Shown: piece by piece, positions 47,494 through 58,033 of the stretch
Position numbering within the stretch: position 1 is the first letter of the stretch
Layout: each line of letters starts with the position of its first letter
From: Bromus sterilis
Taxonomy: Eukaryota; Streptophyta; Magnoliopsida; Poales; Poaceae
Direction of reading: 5' to 3'
DNA length: 64,000 nucleotides
Assembly: GCA_950022295.1 (NCBI GenBank)
Contig: OX465595.1
Location: 427,732,270-427,796,269, forward strand
Notes under the pieces: generated by a model
The model's input: the letters and a program-made list of their open reading frames with translations, nothing else
What the model was told of the DNA's origin: nothing
The model's database searches: none
Translations under genes and position numbers: made by a program

Positions 47494-48781
47494 TGTTGGG
47501 ACCCGGGGTTTGTATATGTAATTCCAGTCACAATTCAATCATATGGAGAGCCGAGAGCCATACCCACTTGTCTAAGCAGACAAGGCCAAGTACAAGACAC
47601 TCTCGGAAAGCTCGAACGTGAGGGGCATCCCATCCAGGCCGGATGATCAACTGAGATGGGTCCTCATCGCCCGCTCACAAGTCTAGATGATTATGGGTGG
47701 TGAAATCCCATACTCGTAGACAAGTCGCCCCAACCATATTATCGATTGAATCCTAACACTTACATAAACCGACTCCAGCCCGATCTCTTAGTCGGGGTCT
47801 CGGGCGGGCTCAATCATACAACAAAGTGTGCCACGTGACAGGGTCACGAGCAATTGCGTCGCGATGCCCCAAGCTGCGCACATCTAAGGGCCACTTGGTG
47901 TATAAAAGACCGTCGGCGAGAACACAACCAAGGTATCGAACCCCACACATGACATGCACGACATAAACATACACGCAGTATGCATGCCAAGTGTATAACA
48001 TCATGTAATACAACATAAACTCTACAAACTCATAGCTTTATTGCATCTGCTAAACAGAGAAGATATAGTAGTGTTACAAGCAGAGATCACATCACTGTGA
48101 TCCAACATTACATCATACAACAACGGAAGAAAAATATGTCTTAGTAAAGACAAGGTTAACAAATGGCTTAAGAAGCCTTTAGGAAAACAAAACGACCCTC
48201 CAGAGGAACCAGGCTGCTGTCTGGGACTACATAACTTCGTCGAAGTCGAGCTTGAAGGGGGAGGCCACCATCAGGGTCAGTGGTCTCGTCTCTAAAACAT
48301 AGAATAAGCAAACATGAGTACAAAGTCGTACTCAGCAAGACTTACGTCAGAACTAAACTACTCATGCTCAAGTATCAAGGTAAAGGCAAGTGGGGTTCTA
48401 ATGCAGAAAGCTTTGACTTGGCTATCCTGTACTACGACTACATAGAGTTGAGATGAGAGGCGCACACGAGTCCATCTAATCTTGATCACCACTTCAATAC
48501 ACAACCATGGATCCTTCCTCGACTTCCCCACGAGGAAGCAATCCAAAGCACTCACACTTATCTTGCGATTTTTAGAGTATCCATTTGAGTTGTCTAATAA
48601 TCAAGTAAAGATCTCCAAGCAGTCCATAACCGCGGACACGGCTATTCGAATAGTTCATTAACCCTGCAGGGGTGTACTTCTTCACATACGTAGCTACCAC
48701 TTACCGCCTAGAACTCGTCACCTTCAAGCGGTGTCGGCGAGGATAGTACCACGACACTTACCTCACGGCTCCAACTCTAGT
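47494..48781 (-). repeat. LTR 4 of the array, truncated (element-orientation last 1288 bases)
   Basis: It matches 29920-31207 and then changes abruptly to unrelated DNA after 'ctccaactctag'. It retains the palindromic module (48615-48676). The break lies 31 LTR bases from the point where LTR 1 begins, which makes the array a near-perfect circular permutation. Confidence 0.85.
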
Positions 48782-49512
48782 TGGAGTTGTACGCCCCACC
48801 CAATCCAACCCATATATGGAAGGATACGGTGAGGTCCGGACACGTCTGGATGCGTCGTCTGCCACATTGGACCAGATCACGCTGGGCCACCAGACCCCCT
48901 TTATAACCCCACCTCCGATGAACACTAGACCTTGGTCAACACTCTGAAATCTTCACTTCATGTCTCCTCCCTTCCCCGTTTCCTCTCCCAGACATCGCGT
49001 CAGGTGGCAGATCGGGCAACCCCATAGATTAGGACACCTAGATGTGGATAACGATAAGGAGCTCGCCATTAGCCGCACTTGAGCGATCGCGGGTGGACGG
49101 GGTCAGCAGCTCGAGCTCCACGACACCCCCATCGCCCATCAGCACAATGTGGACGATGACGATTGGCTCTGACCCATCGTCTTTCTGTGGCAAGGCAGAT
49201 CCGCTACCTCCCGCAACCATCTCCCTCCCTTTCGGCCCATGCTCCTCCTGGAGGTGTTGGGTTCTCATGCTAGCGCCAACCTAATCGAAGGCGTGCGCAG
49301 AGCACTGTTAGAAGGCTGGCTGCAGACAAAGAAATATGATGGATGACTGGTCACTCGACACAGCGGGTTTCTAAAATAAAATATGTTGGGTTCTGTTGAA
49401 GTTGCGTAGGAACGGAGAAGAAGGGAGAAACCCGGTAGAACGAATCTTGTGTTGCCCTCCACACGGACGATACGAGGGTGACTAACCCATGGTGTCGCCA
49501 AGAAGAGGGCGA
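48782..49512. other. Right flank of the Tekay array, unidentified mixed DNA
   Basis: It begins TTGGAGTTG, which with the LTR end forms an 8-base inverted repeat. GC-rich DNA (48980-49290) has overlapping short frames on both strands, none recognisable. A TTATAA lies at 48901 upstream. It could be a gene fragment, but I cannot assign it. Confidence 0.3.
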
Positions 49513-50716
49513 CACATTTTCAAACAATGATTTCCGACATGGCACATCAAATATGGATATTGTTGGCCGGAACAGCCCATTATGCGCGAATTGTTTTTTC
49601 TAGATAAAGCACAACGTAAAAATACCCAAAAAAAATTCAAACGATATTTTTTAAAATCCCAAACATTTTGTGAACTGTGATTTAAGAAATAATATATATT
49701 TTTACAATACAACAAATTTTGCAATAGCTGATTTTTTCTAAACATAAAAAATTGTTATAAAATGTTGGTTTTTAAATTTTACTTATAAATTTATTTAAAC
49801 ATATACTAAAAACCATTCAATCTAATATAGATTTTGTTCAGCATATATTATATAAAATATTAAAACAATGTTCCGTGTAAAGTGTGTTCAGAAAAATCAA
49901 AGATTGTTCATATTTTGAAAGTACAGAAAAAACTGACAAAAAAACCAGACTGCTGCAAAGAACCGGATGCTACGTCCCGTTTGCTACAGTGTTAATGTTA
50001 GTTTCTATTCGCCATGCTTCAAAATAAAATTTGTGACCCATACTAAAAACAGGAAGATTTTACGATTTTTTTAACTTTTGAACAATTTATAAAATGCCCA
50101 AACTTTAAAAAATGCTGAAAATATTTTAATTTTTTATATTTGAAAAAAACTTCTGCGCATATTTTAAAAAGCAAACATTTTTCTAAATTTTCTAGAAATA
50201 TTTATTTTATTTACGTTGCCTGTTGCACAAAAATTCGATTCGCACGTTACAAAAGAAAACAAAACTGAAAAAAAACCCAACGCACATTAGCTACTCGATA
50301 ATGGACTGACTATATTCATCCTTATATCCAGCAAACTAGTGAATGATCCTAGTTAAGGTTCAAAATAGACCCGGTCGAAGTTATCCTAGGTTTTATGGAC
50401 TCGCTAACTTGCGAATAAGAATGATGAAAGTTTAGTTTATTTCCTCGGGTGAGTCATCACCACTTAAAACAAACAACACCATACCGGTCAGCATTTTCAC
50501 TACATAAGTCCTATTCTTGATAAAAAAAATGTGCTGAAAAGCCATCTAACCCCGGTGCCTTAGTGGGAAACATATGAAAAAACGTCGTCTTCATCTCGTC
50601 CTTTGTATACGGTGCATTGAGGTGACCGTCGACATGATGGAATTGATGGGAAAAAATATCCAACACCCCTTTCTTCGCACGCGGTTCTCCTCGTAGCTAT
50701 GACACCACGACCTCAA
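49513..50716 (-). mobile_element. Degraded LINE (L1-type) remnant, copy 2
   Basis: Diverged, partly deleted copy of 15100-16558 in the same orientation. The start 'cattttcaaacaatgatttc' and the end near 'cacgacctca' match. Reverse-transcriptase debris is at the right end on the minus strand. The shared end points suggest duplication of a segment rather than two independent LINE insertions. Confidence 0.5.
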
Positions 50717-50970
50717 TGAACTACAAAATAGTTCTTTTAATATAAAAAGCGGTCCCTCCTGTGTCTCCTCGACGTCGACCTCGTCGCCTTGTGTCTCTTC
50801 TTCGGCGCCGGCGTCATGGGTGAAGTCGTCTTCCTCGGCGGCGAATGCCTCGGGGTCAAGGTGATGATGTGCTCCATCTCCGCGGCGAAAGACTCGGAGC
50901 CGACGGTGAAGGGGATGGTTTCCCTGCGCAACAGGGACGGGGTGGACGTGTAGGCCGGCGAGTAGGCAGG

Positions 50971-51456
50971 CTAGCCGGAAGCCGACGCCGGGCGCAGAGC
51001 ATGGGGGAAGGCGAGGTTGGGGTCGAAGCCGCTGGAATCAGGCGACTGTGTAGCCCCCCATGCCGATGGCATCGAAGGTGAGAAGTTACTGGCGGGAGAG
51101 GTGACGCTCTGCTGAATTGGGGGGCGAAACTGCGACGCAGCAGAGCGAACGGCCTCTGCCGCCGCAAGGGCCTCCCGCAGGTCGCGCTTGGTCACAGCCA
51201 CCGCCTCTTGGATGGCCTCCAGATCCTTCGCCGCCTTCTTCTTGGCGGCCTCCATGCTCTCCCGGAGGAGCTGGGCTTCGAGCCTGCTGCGCCGAGAAGC
51301 GGACGTCACCGAGCGGCGCAACTCGTCGGCCTTCCACCCGGCGTCCATCCAACCCTCCGGCCTTGGTAGCGGCGCCCTCGGCTTCCTCTGATTGGGGGGG
51401 GGCGGAGCTGGCTCATAGGCGCGGCGAGGGGCCGGATATTTCTTCTTCGGCGGCAT
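50971..51456 (-). CDS. Proline-rich/coiled-coil ORF fragment, probably transposon-derived
   Basis: The start chosen is the ATG at 51456, which gives 161 residues beginning MPPKKKYPAPRRAYEPA. An open frame extends further upstream to 51825 but reads into RNase H-remnant DNA. Residues about 38-105 are rich in Arg, Glu and Ala (GWKADELRRS, LEAQLLRESMEAAKKKAAKDLEAIQ) and should form a coiled coil. A Ser/Pro-rich tail follows and the frame ends at ASASG. Reading continues in another frame toward 50740 (DDFTHDAGAEEETQGDEVD), so a frameshift near 50970 has probably split the original protein. The make-up recalls N-terminal parts of ORF1 proteins of PIF/Harbinger-type elements in Triticeae. That assignment is from memory of composition only. 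Confidence 0.35.
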   Translation of the reverse strand: MPPKKKYPAPRRAYEPAPPPPNQRKPRAPLPRPEGWMDAGWKADELRRSVTSASRRSRLEAQLLRESMEAAKKKAAKDLEAIQEAVAVTKRDLREALAAAEAVRSAASQFRPPIQQSVTSPASNFSPSMPSAWGATQSPDSSGFDPNLAFPHALRPASASG

Positions 51457-51690
51457 GGGGAAGATCTGGGGGGAAATGGCGGGAGCAGGGGGCGGGGGGA
51501 TGGAAAATGACGGGAGATGACTTGTATCTCGCCGATAGAGCGGCCCCACGCGACGTTTCGTTTCGTTCGACGTTTCGTTTCGCCCCACGCTAATTGGACT
51601 CTTTGAGGCGCGGCTGGGCGAATTTCGTCCATTCGGACCAAATAGCACTGGCTTCGAGGCCTTTTGGAGGCGCGGCTGGAGATGCTCTAA

Positions 51691-52152
51691 GTGCCAAAGT
51701 TTATTGATGGTAGTGTACCACACAAAAGAACGCATGGGGGTTTTGGCTTCATAATTCGGGATAGTGCGGGTCAAGGGGTGGTTGCTGGAGCTGGACATAT
51801 TCAACACATCCTTAATCCATTGCAAGCTGAAGCGATGGCATGCCTAAAGACTACTAAACTTTTGGAGATAGCACAACAACTGGAGATGGTCACAGTGCTT
51901 GTGGAGATGGACTCCACTGATCTCTTGCATGCTATCAGTGGAATGGACCAAGATCGTTCGACCATTGGTGTCATCTTCAAAGAAATTAGGTCGTTTGCTT
52001 CGCTAAACTTTTCTCATTTTGAAATAATGTACTGCACAAGAGGTTCGCTCGATCGATCCAGCGCCAGCACTGCGCATCGTGGGGGAGCTGGCCACCTGGG
52101 CCTGGCCTTTTCCTTGGACGAGGCCCCGGGCCCAAGCAAAAAACCTATATAA
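51691..52152 (+). pseudogene. LINE-type RNase H domain remnant
   Basis: The frame starts MPKFIDGSV, then GGFGFIIRDSAGQGVVAGAGHI, QAEAMACL, VLVEMDSTDLLHAI and IFKEIRSF. This is the plant RNase H-like domain (RVT_3) found at the end of LINE ORF2, with the acidic residues D6, E47 and D74 in place. The normal sequence ends around residue 115 (HFEIMYC). What follows (52036-52152) is unrelated. No upstream RT in the same frame is present, so it is a captured or truncated domain. Confidence 0.6.
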
Positions 52153-52170
52153 GTATAACTAAAGAAAAAA

Positions 52171-52202
52171 GCTGCACCCCAGGCCCGGGCCTGGGGTGTA
52201 GC
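52171..52202. repeat. Near-perfect 32-base GC palindrome
   Basis: The arms GCTGCACCCCAGGCCC and GGGCCTGGGGTGTAGC pair with one mismatch and no loop. It follows the RNase H remnant and a short A-rich run. Confidence 0.7.
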
Positions 52203-53444
52203 TTCGCCCCTGCGTGAATGCACACAATCATCCGCCGATCCTTATGAATTCTTCTGGCTCGGACGTCATCCCGAACATGAGTTGGTTTTCGGTAAATGAA
52301 ACCTTTATTGATTGACCGTCAAATGCTATTCAACTTACTCATCTTTTAATCACAACTTCTGCTTCTGATCCTTCATTTTGGAAGTCATAGAGAGGGTGGT
52401 GTACATGGGTAGTGTATCCATATTCGTTATATTTTTGTGACCAACTTATATGTATAAATGTTTTTATTAGACTTACCGTTTATTTTCTATGATTTTTTAA
52501 AGTTTTAACCGAATTTCTCTAATTTTGCAATTAGTTTAATTCAAATTAAAAAGCAATAAATACCTTTTGTACACAACAACACCCAGCCATAGTGTATGGC
52601 TGGTGGTGCCAAGGGGGTTGGGTTGACTGGTCAAAACGAACAGTGTAAGGGTGTCCCACATGTCATTGTCTACTATTGGAATTTCCTAAATTTTGCTAAG
52701 TCTAAGATTTCTGGTTTAACTTCAATTAGCTGTTTTTGAGGGGCTACGATTTTGAGTTCCGCTCATCCTACGGATTAGCGCCCTAAATCAAAATTTCTCA
52801 GTTTTCTGTGATCTACGATCTGGTACGGAAACCAAATTTATTAGAGTTCATTTACTCGACGAAAACTTTGTTGGAAAACGCCACATAATGTTAACTGCAG
52901 AAACTTTTTAAGTTTAGCAAACTTTGATTGATGATTGCATCAAATCTATAGCTCCAATAAAGATGCTTCTTATAAGTGTTTTGCACTACAGCCAGAGTAC
53001 TTTCCTGTCATGCCCTTCGATGGCATGAAAGATCCATATAGCTTTTACATCAACAACACCAAATTAGCAATGGCGGCGCGACTATTTTTCTGCTAACAAA
53101 ATTCTGCGTTTTGTGATTTTCATAGTATTTAATCCCTACCTCAAATGAAGTTGGTCCAGTGGAGTAAAATGAAGGTTGATAAGTGTACATTCTTCTCATA
53201 TCATTTTCATCCAAACTAAAATTAATTTGGTTAATGCTTTGCTGCTGTTTGTTGCAGCCAAATGGAGGCTTAGTGTAGTATTCAATAGCAGCATCAGCAG
53301 TAGCAATTAACAGCAATAGCAGGGCAGCAGCAAGCAGCGCAGCAACTGAAGGCAGCAGCTGCAGCTAGCAAGCAGAGCATCCCGGCAGCGGCGAGGAGCA
53401 GCAGGGGGAACGACCTGCTTGGCTGTGCCACTCATACACGTTGT
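52203..53444. other. Unidentified AT-rich DNA, then GCA-rich low complexity
   Basis: No gene is recognised. At 52583-52603 the arms CCAGCCATA / TATGGCTGG form a hairpin with a 3-base loop. From about 53285 the sequence becomes rich in 'gcagcagca'. A few short frames have no recognisable content. Confidence 0.35.
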
Positions 53445-53564
<120 letters not shown>

Positions 53565-54018
53565 CCTAAGGGGAGTCAGGGGCGTGGTCGGCGCATCCAG
53601 TGAGCGCGAGCTCGGGCGGCGGCAATTTCTAGCGTCTACGGCGTCGGAGTCGTCGGGGAAGGGGCTCACGGAGAGGCTCGTGGACGAGCTCGGCGAGGCC
53701 GGGATGTGCCGGTGGTGGAGATCGACGTGACGGCTGCGGCGACCGTGGCGGAGAAGACGACGCGATGGCGAGGCAGCAGGGCGTCCGAGCTCAAACCGGT
53801 GCACGTGGTCGAACGAGTCGTCGACGGGGGAGCTCCAGGACAACCTCCCGGTCGCCCGGGAGGCCAGTGGCCGCGACGACGACGATGGCACGGCGACCTC
53901 GCGCACGGGAACGAAGAACTGAACGGGACGAACGAGGGAGGAAGAGTGGGTGGCCTAGGGTTTGTATCAGGCGTCGGGGAGGGTCTTATACGTCTCGGGG
54001 GTTCCACCGGATGGTCGA
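53565..54018 (-). mobile_element. Outer LTR part, second copy
   Basis: 53747-54018 equals 1-272, including GTCGA at 54014-54018. The piece 53565-53746 extends the same GC-rich DNA to the left, showing what probably lies just before position 1 of the window. No gene is called. Confidence 0.45.
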
Positions 54019-57000
54019 TGTAAGGCCCCCGATGCGGTGCTAACTCGAGTTAGTCGCTTTCGCGTCCCGCTCAAGTTAGTAGCACATAAAGAGCCACCGA
54101 CTCACGACACTCGCACTCGTGTCCCTGCCGGATTCTCGACAACAGGTATGTGAACAATGAACTTAAAACTAAGACATAAATATATAGAGTGCAGAGCATA
54201 CATCGCCACCGGAATTTATTACATCATCTCAGAGGTCCGTGGACCCAACAGTACATCATGCAACAAGCGGAAGACAATCGCGACCGAGTACGGTCAAAAT
54301 CCAAATTGTCCTAGAGAGGGCTGCACATAATGAGTCCACCCACGGATCGTTGAAGCCCAACTATAGGATCTACTGAACGAGGTCGTCCTCATCTTCATCC
54401 TCCGGGGGCACCTTCAGGAAGTATCGCCCAGTGCTCGGGTCGAGGTAGTAGTCCACTGCAGTGGCCGATCAGGCAAAACAGTAAAAGCACAAAAGGAAAA
54501 CAGGGGTGAGATTATACCATTACAGGATAACTAACTCCCTACGGTAAGACAAGGTAAAATTAAAGGTTGCAGCCGCACTAGCATATATGGTGGCTAACGT
54601 TCTAATAGAGTAGGGGTAAGATCCAACAATACACGTGACATCGCGTCATAAGTCTGCTATTCCCTACTTACGTCAATCATAACACAACCTAGATCTTCTC
54701 TCGGTCCCCCTGGACAAAGAAAAGCAACCGAGGCACTCACACGGTAGGCAAGTTTTAATTATGATTCAAATTTTTGATGTTATTCTATGAACAAGGAGTA
54801 GGTCTCAAGTCGTCCATAACCGCGGACACGGATTTTCGAAAAGATTTAACCCTGCAGGGGTGTACCAACTTCCCATCATAGGCTTCGCATGTACGCCCGG
54901 TTTCCACTTGGCTAGGTAAGCGCCTGAAACTCCGGAACGTCAGAGTCCCTCTAACTAACAACGCACAATTCCGGGTGGCCCCCGGTGAGTCGACACCCAA
55001 CTCAAAAGCCGGCCGCGCTCTCGAATCGGCCTCTACTGTCTGGACGAGGTCGGGTTAGTTGCCCAAATAGATGTGGACAACCCCCTAGCTTCCAGGTTTG
55101 GACCAACAAGAGAAACCATGTCTCCGCTGGCCCGGGTTGTTTTGAAAACTGCTGGGGTACCAACCAAGCACACACACGTTTGCAAAAGTAAATCAGCTTG
55201 GGCCACCACTAGAACTGTTTGAAGCTAGGTAGGTAAGACAAGGGGACCCCATAGAATCCCACACGCAATTAGGCATGCTCGTCAAGAAACACAATACCCG
55301 GAACTCGGGACCTAGGTGACTCAAATGGAACAAAACACCTGGCGGGAACAGCCCGGTCTCCCATCTTTCGTCAAGTATAAATTCATCATATTAATAATAA
55401 ATACCAACCAACTTCTTTAAATAACATGATATCCCAAACCATAGCATAGGGTAAGCAGCAAGTTTTCCTACTCATACTAAGCAATGGCTGAGCAGCGGTA
55501 ACTTAGCAATACAAAGGTTTGCTGGGATGTGGGGATCATGGCTGTTTGGTTTTTGAAAGTGGCATAGCAAGTGGATAGGATCAGACAAACGTTCTAGACT
55601 ACAGCTAGGCAGGTAGTCAGAAAGGTATGAAGTAATGGTATAAATCTTCCCCTTGACTGGGTATTCGGTCGTCGAAGCAGACGTAGCAGGCTCCTCGGGC
55701 TCGGTGTCGAAAATCTCCACGTAAGTCTCCTCGGCGGTCTCAGGTGCTAACGTAAAGTACCAGCAAGGGAAAGACACGTAAGTAAGCAATGGGTACAATG
55801 CACAGGCAAAGATGGTATGATCAAATTTAATCGACATGATATGACCCTATCTAGTCAGATTTAAATGAAGGTGGTGACGACACATCAACAACTTCATATG
55901 CAATTTATTTACGAAAATGGCTTTGGTCTTAGCCTTAATTTGGTGTGAGTAGCATGGCAACATGACATGATCAACAACGCAATTAACAGAAATAATTACA
56001 ACGTGAAAATAAAGCATCGATTTCGGAGACAGAGAGATGTCGATGAACTTGACATCGGAAAGGTGCAACAAAAGAAGTAACCCAGCCACATTGCATATGA
56101 CAATATGCATAGGGGCTGGTTTTCAAAGATGTAAAGATTTGAAGAAGACATGGACAGGAACCTGGGACCTAAGTGCAAGTTGCACTAGATGCATTTGAAA
56201 GAGGCTCAAATGGTCAAACCATTATCACCAGGCAATTCCTTGGGAGAAACTACCCCAAAAACATATATGGCATGGCCATATTTGGATTTGGGAAGCACTT
56301 GACAAAAACAAAGATTTGAGGGGGCTATTTGCGAAATTACCACACTCCAATTAGTAGAGGGGGCAATGTGAAAAATGGACCTCACCATTGAGATCAATGG
56401 GTCAAACTACCCGAAATTCCTATATGGCATGAATGCCTGAGGAAGAAAAGATCAAAAGTCCCAAAACAGATTTGAATTTGAATTCAAATCAATTTTGAGA
56501 AAAAAAAGAAAATCAGAAAGAAAAGGAAAAGGAAAAAAAAACAAAACGGGCATCAGCACTGGGCTGGATTCGGCCAAACGGCCCACCTCTTCTTATCTTC
56601 CTCTGGACCAGCCCACTTCCTGCGTGGACACACCTCACTGACGCGAGGGGCCCATGCGTCAGCCACTAAAAAAAAGAAAAAGGAGCGTTGCGCTCTGGGG
56701 GGGGGGGGGGCTCGAACCCTCGATGCAGCTCTCTACCATCTCGCTCCGGACCACTGCGCGTCGCTCGACAGGGAGCAGGTCCAAGGCTAGATGAACTGAC
56801 CCTGGGCTTCTGAACCTGACGAAAGAAAGGGACACGCGCGCCCGACAAGATTCAGGCGAAGCTAGCATGAACTACGCGGCGGCGCTGGCTTCGCAGGCAC
56901 CACGAGCCTCTAGCTGGCACATACACGCATGGGCGTAAGCTGGGATCTGGCCGGAGTCGCAAAGACGGCGGCGGGGACTTCTACTGAAAATGGCTCGGCG

Positions 57001-58032
57001 CTGCTGTCACCTCAAGACGGATTCAGATGACGCAAACGGCGAATTCCGGCGACCGCGGCCTCGCACATAGGTCGCCGGGGCTCGAGCAAGCCTACGGGGC
57101 TGAAGACGACACCTACGTCTATGCAACGGAACCCGGGCTTGCCCCATATCTGCACCAACGGCGACGGCCGGCTCGTCACAAGTTTGTGCGGCGCACTTCG
57201 TACAGGGTTCAGACCGCGGCGGCAACACCAAATGAAGTACGCGCGGGGTTTAAAAGCCACACCTTGGCTGCAAAGGGCGCGTCCTAGACGTCCACAGAGC
57301 GCGCCCCGCGCACCTAGAACACGCCAGGGCCACGGTGGCCTCGACGGCACGGCATCTCGCGGACGGAGGCGGAGCGGCTCGGAGGGGGCGACAACACGAT
57401 CACTACAGGGGATCTGGGACCTCGCGTCTCACCTAGAGGGGTGTCGATGACGGGAAGGGCGTGTCGGAGGCGAGGAAGGTGGACGGAGACGTCGCCGGGG
57501 TCGGAGGCTTCCGCGGCGGGGCTCGTCATCGAGGACTCGATACGGCGCGTCCCACGGCAACCTGCACGGGGGAAACGACAGCGATGAGGTCGGAGATCAC
57601 GAGCGCGAGCGCTCGCTCGACGACATCGAGACACGGCGGCGAGATTGCTCACCGGAGTTGCGGCTTCAGGCGGAACAGGGGACGACCATGGCTGCGGAGC
57701 GGCGACGGCGGCGAGATTTGGAAGGGGGGAACGATTTCTAGGGTTCTCCGCGGGGGCAGGCGACGGCTGGGATATAAAGGGGGGCTCTCCTAGCCACGTC
57801 GACGCCGGAGCTGCCCTCGTGGCCGCCGGTGTGAGAGGAGGCCGGCGAGGTCCCCCCGGACACGTTGGAAAGGCGACGGGGGACGGCCGTCCGATCAAGA
57901 TCAACGGCTTGGTGGTCACCCCGCGTACCGGTTCGCCAGGTGGGCTACAGCCCAAGAGGAGGCAGGCCAGGCTGCGCTAGGCCTGCTGGTTGTCTCCGAA
58001 AAGGATGAGAAATAAAATTTTCTCATTAAAAA
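54019..58032 (-). mobile_element. Solo LTR, second copy, truncated
   Basis: It corresponds to 273-4288 with scattered base changes, small indels (14 Gs instead of 17 in the poly-G run; 8 bases missing at the tRNA-like box A) and the same left target site GTCGA. It stops at 'ctcattaaaaa' (58032) and is joined through one extra T to Athila-like internal sequence, so it lost its last about 470 bases and right target site. Confidence 0.8.
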
Positions 58033-58033
58033 T

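Larger units (their letters stand above)
22453..48781 (-). mobile_element. Circularly permuted head-to-tail trimer of a Tekay-clade chromovirus
   Basis: The order on the plus strand is LTR(partial)-internal-LTR-internal-LTR-internal-LTR(partial), all in minus orientation with a period of 8787 bases (ORF starts 29465, 38252 and 47039). Full LTRs are 3886 bases (29920-33805 and 38707-42592) and internals 4901. The left LTR holds only LTR positions 1320-3886 and the right only 1-1288, so the array is three units minus 31 bases. There is no target duplication. All three polyprotein ORFs are open. Clade assignment rests on the C-terminal chromodomain, a single fused Gag-Pol frame, the tRNA-Met-type primer site and very long LTRs. 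Confidence 0.9.

Noticed and set aside
22441..48800. Target-site duplication flanking the Tekay array
   Set aside because: The bases left of 22453 and right of 48781 do not match, and both outer LTRs are broken, so an integrase-type duplication is not supported.
49038..49284. Overlapping 76- and 80-codon frames in GC-rich DNA
   Set aside because: No motif, signal peptide or splice structure is convincing on either strand. Left as unidentified flank.
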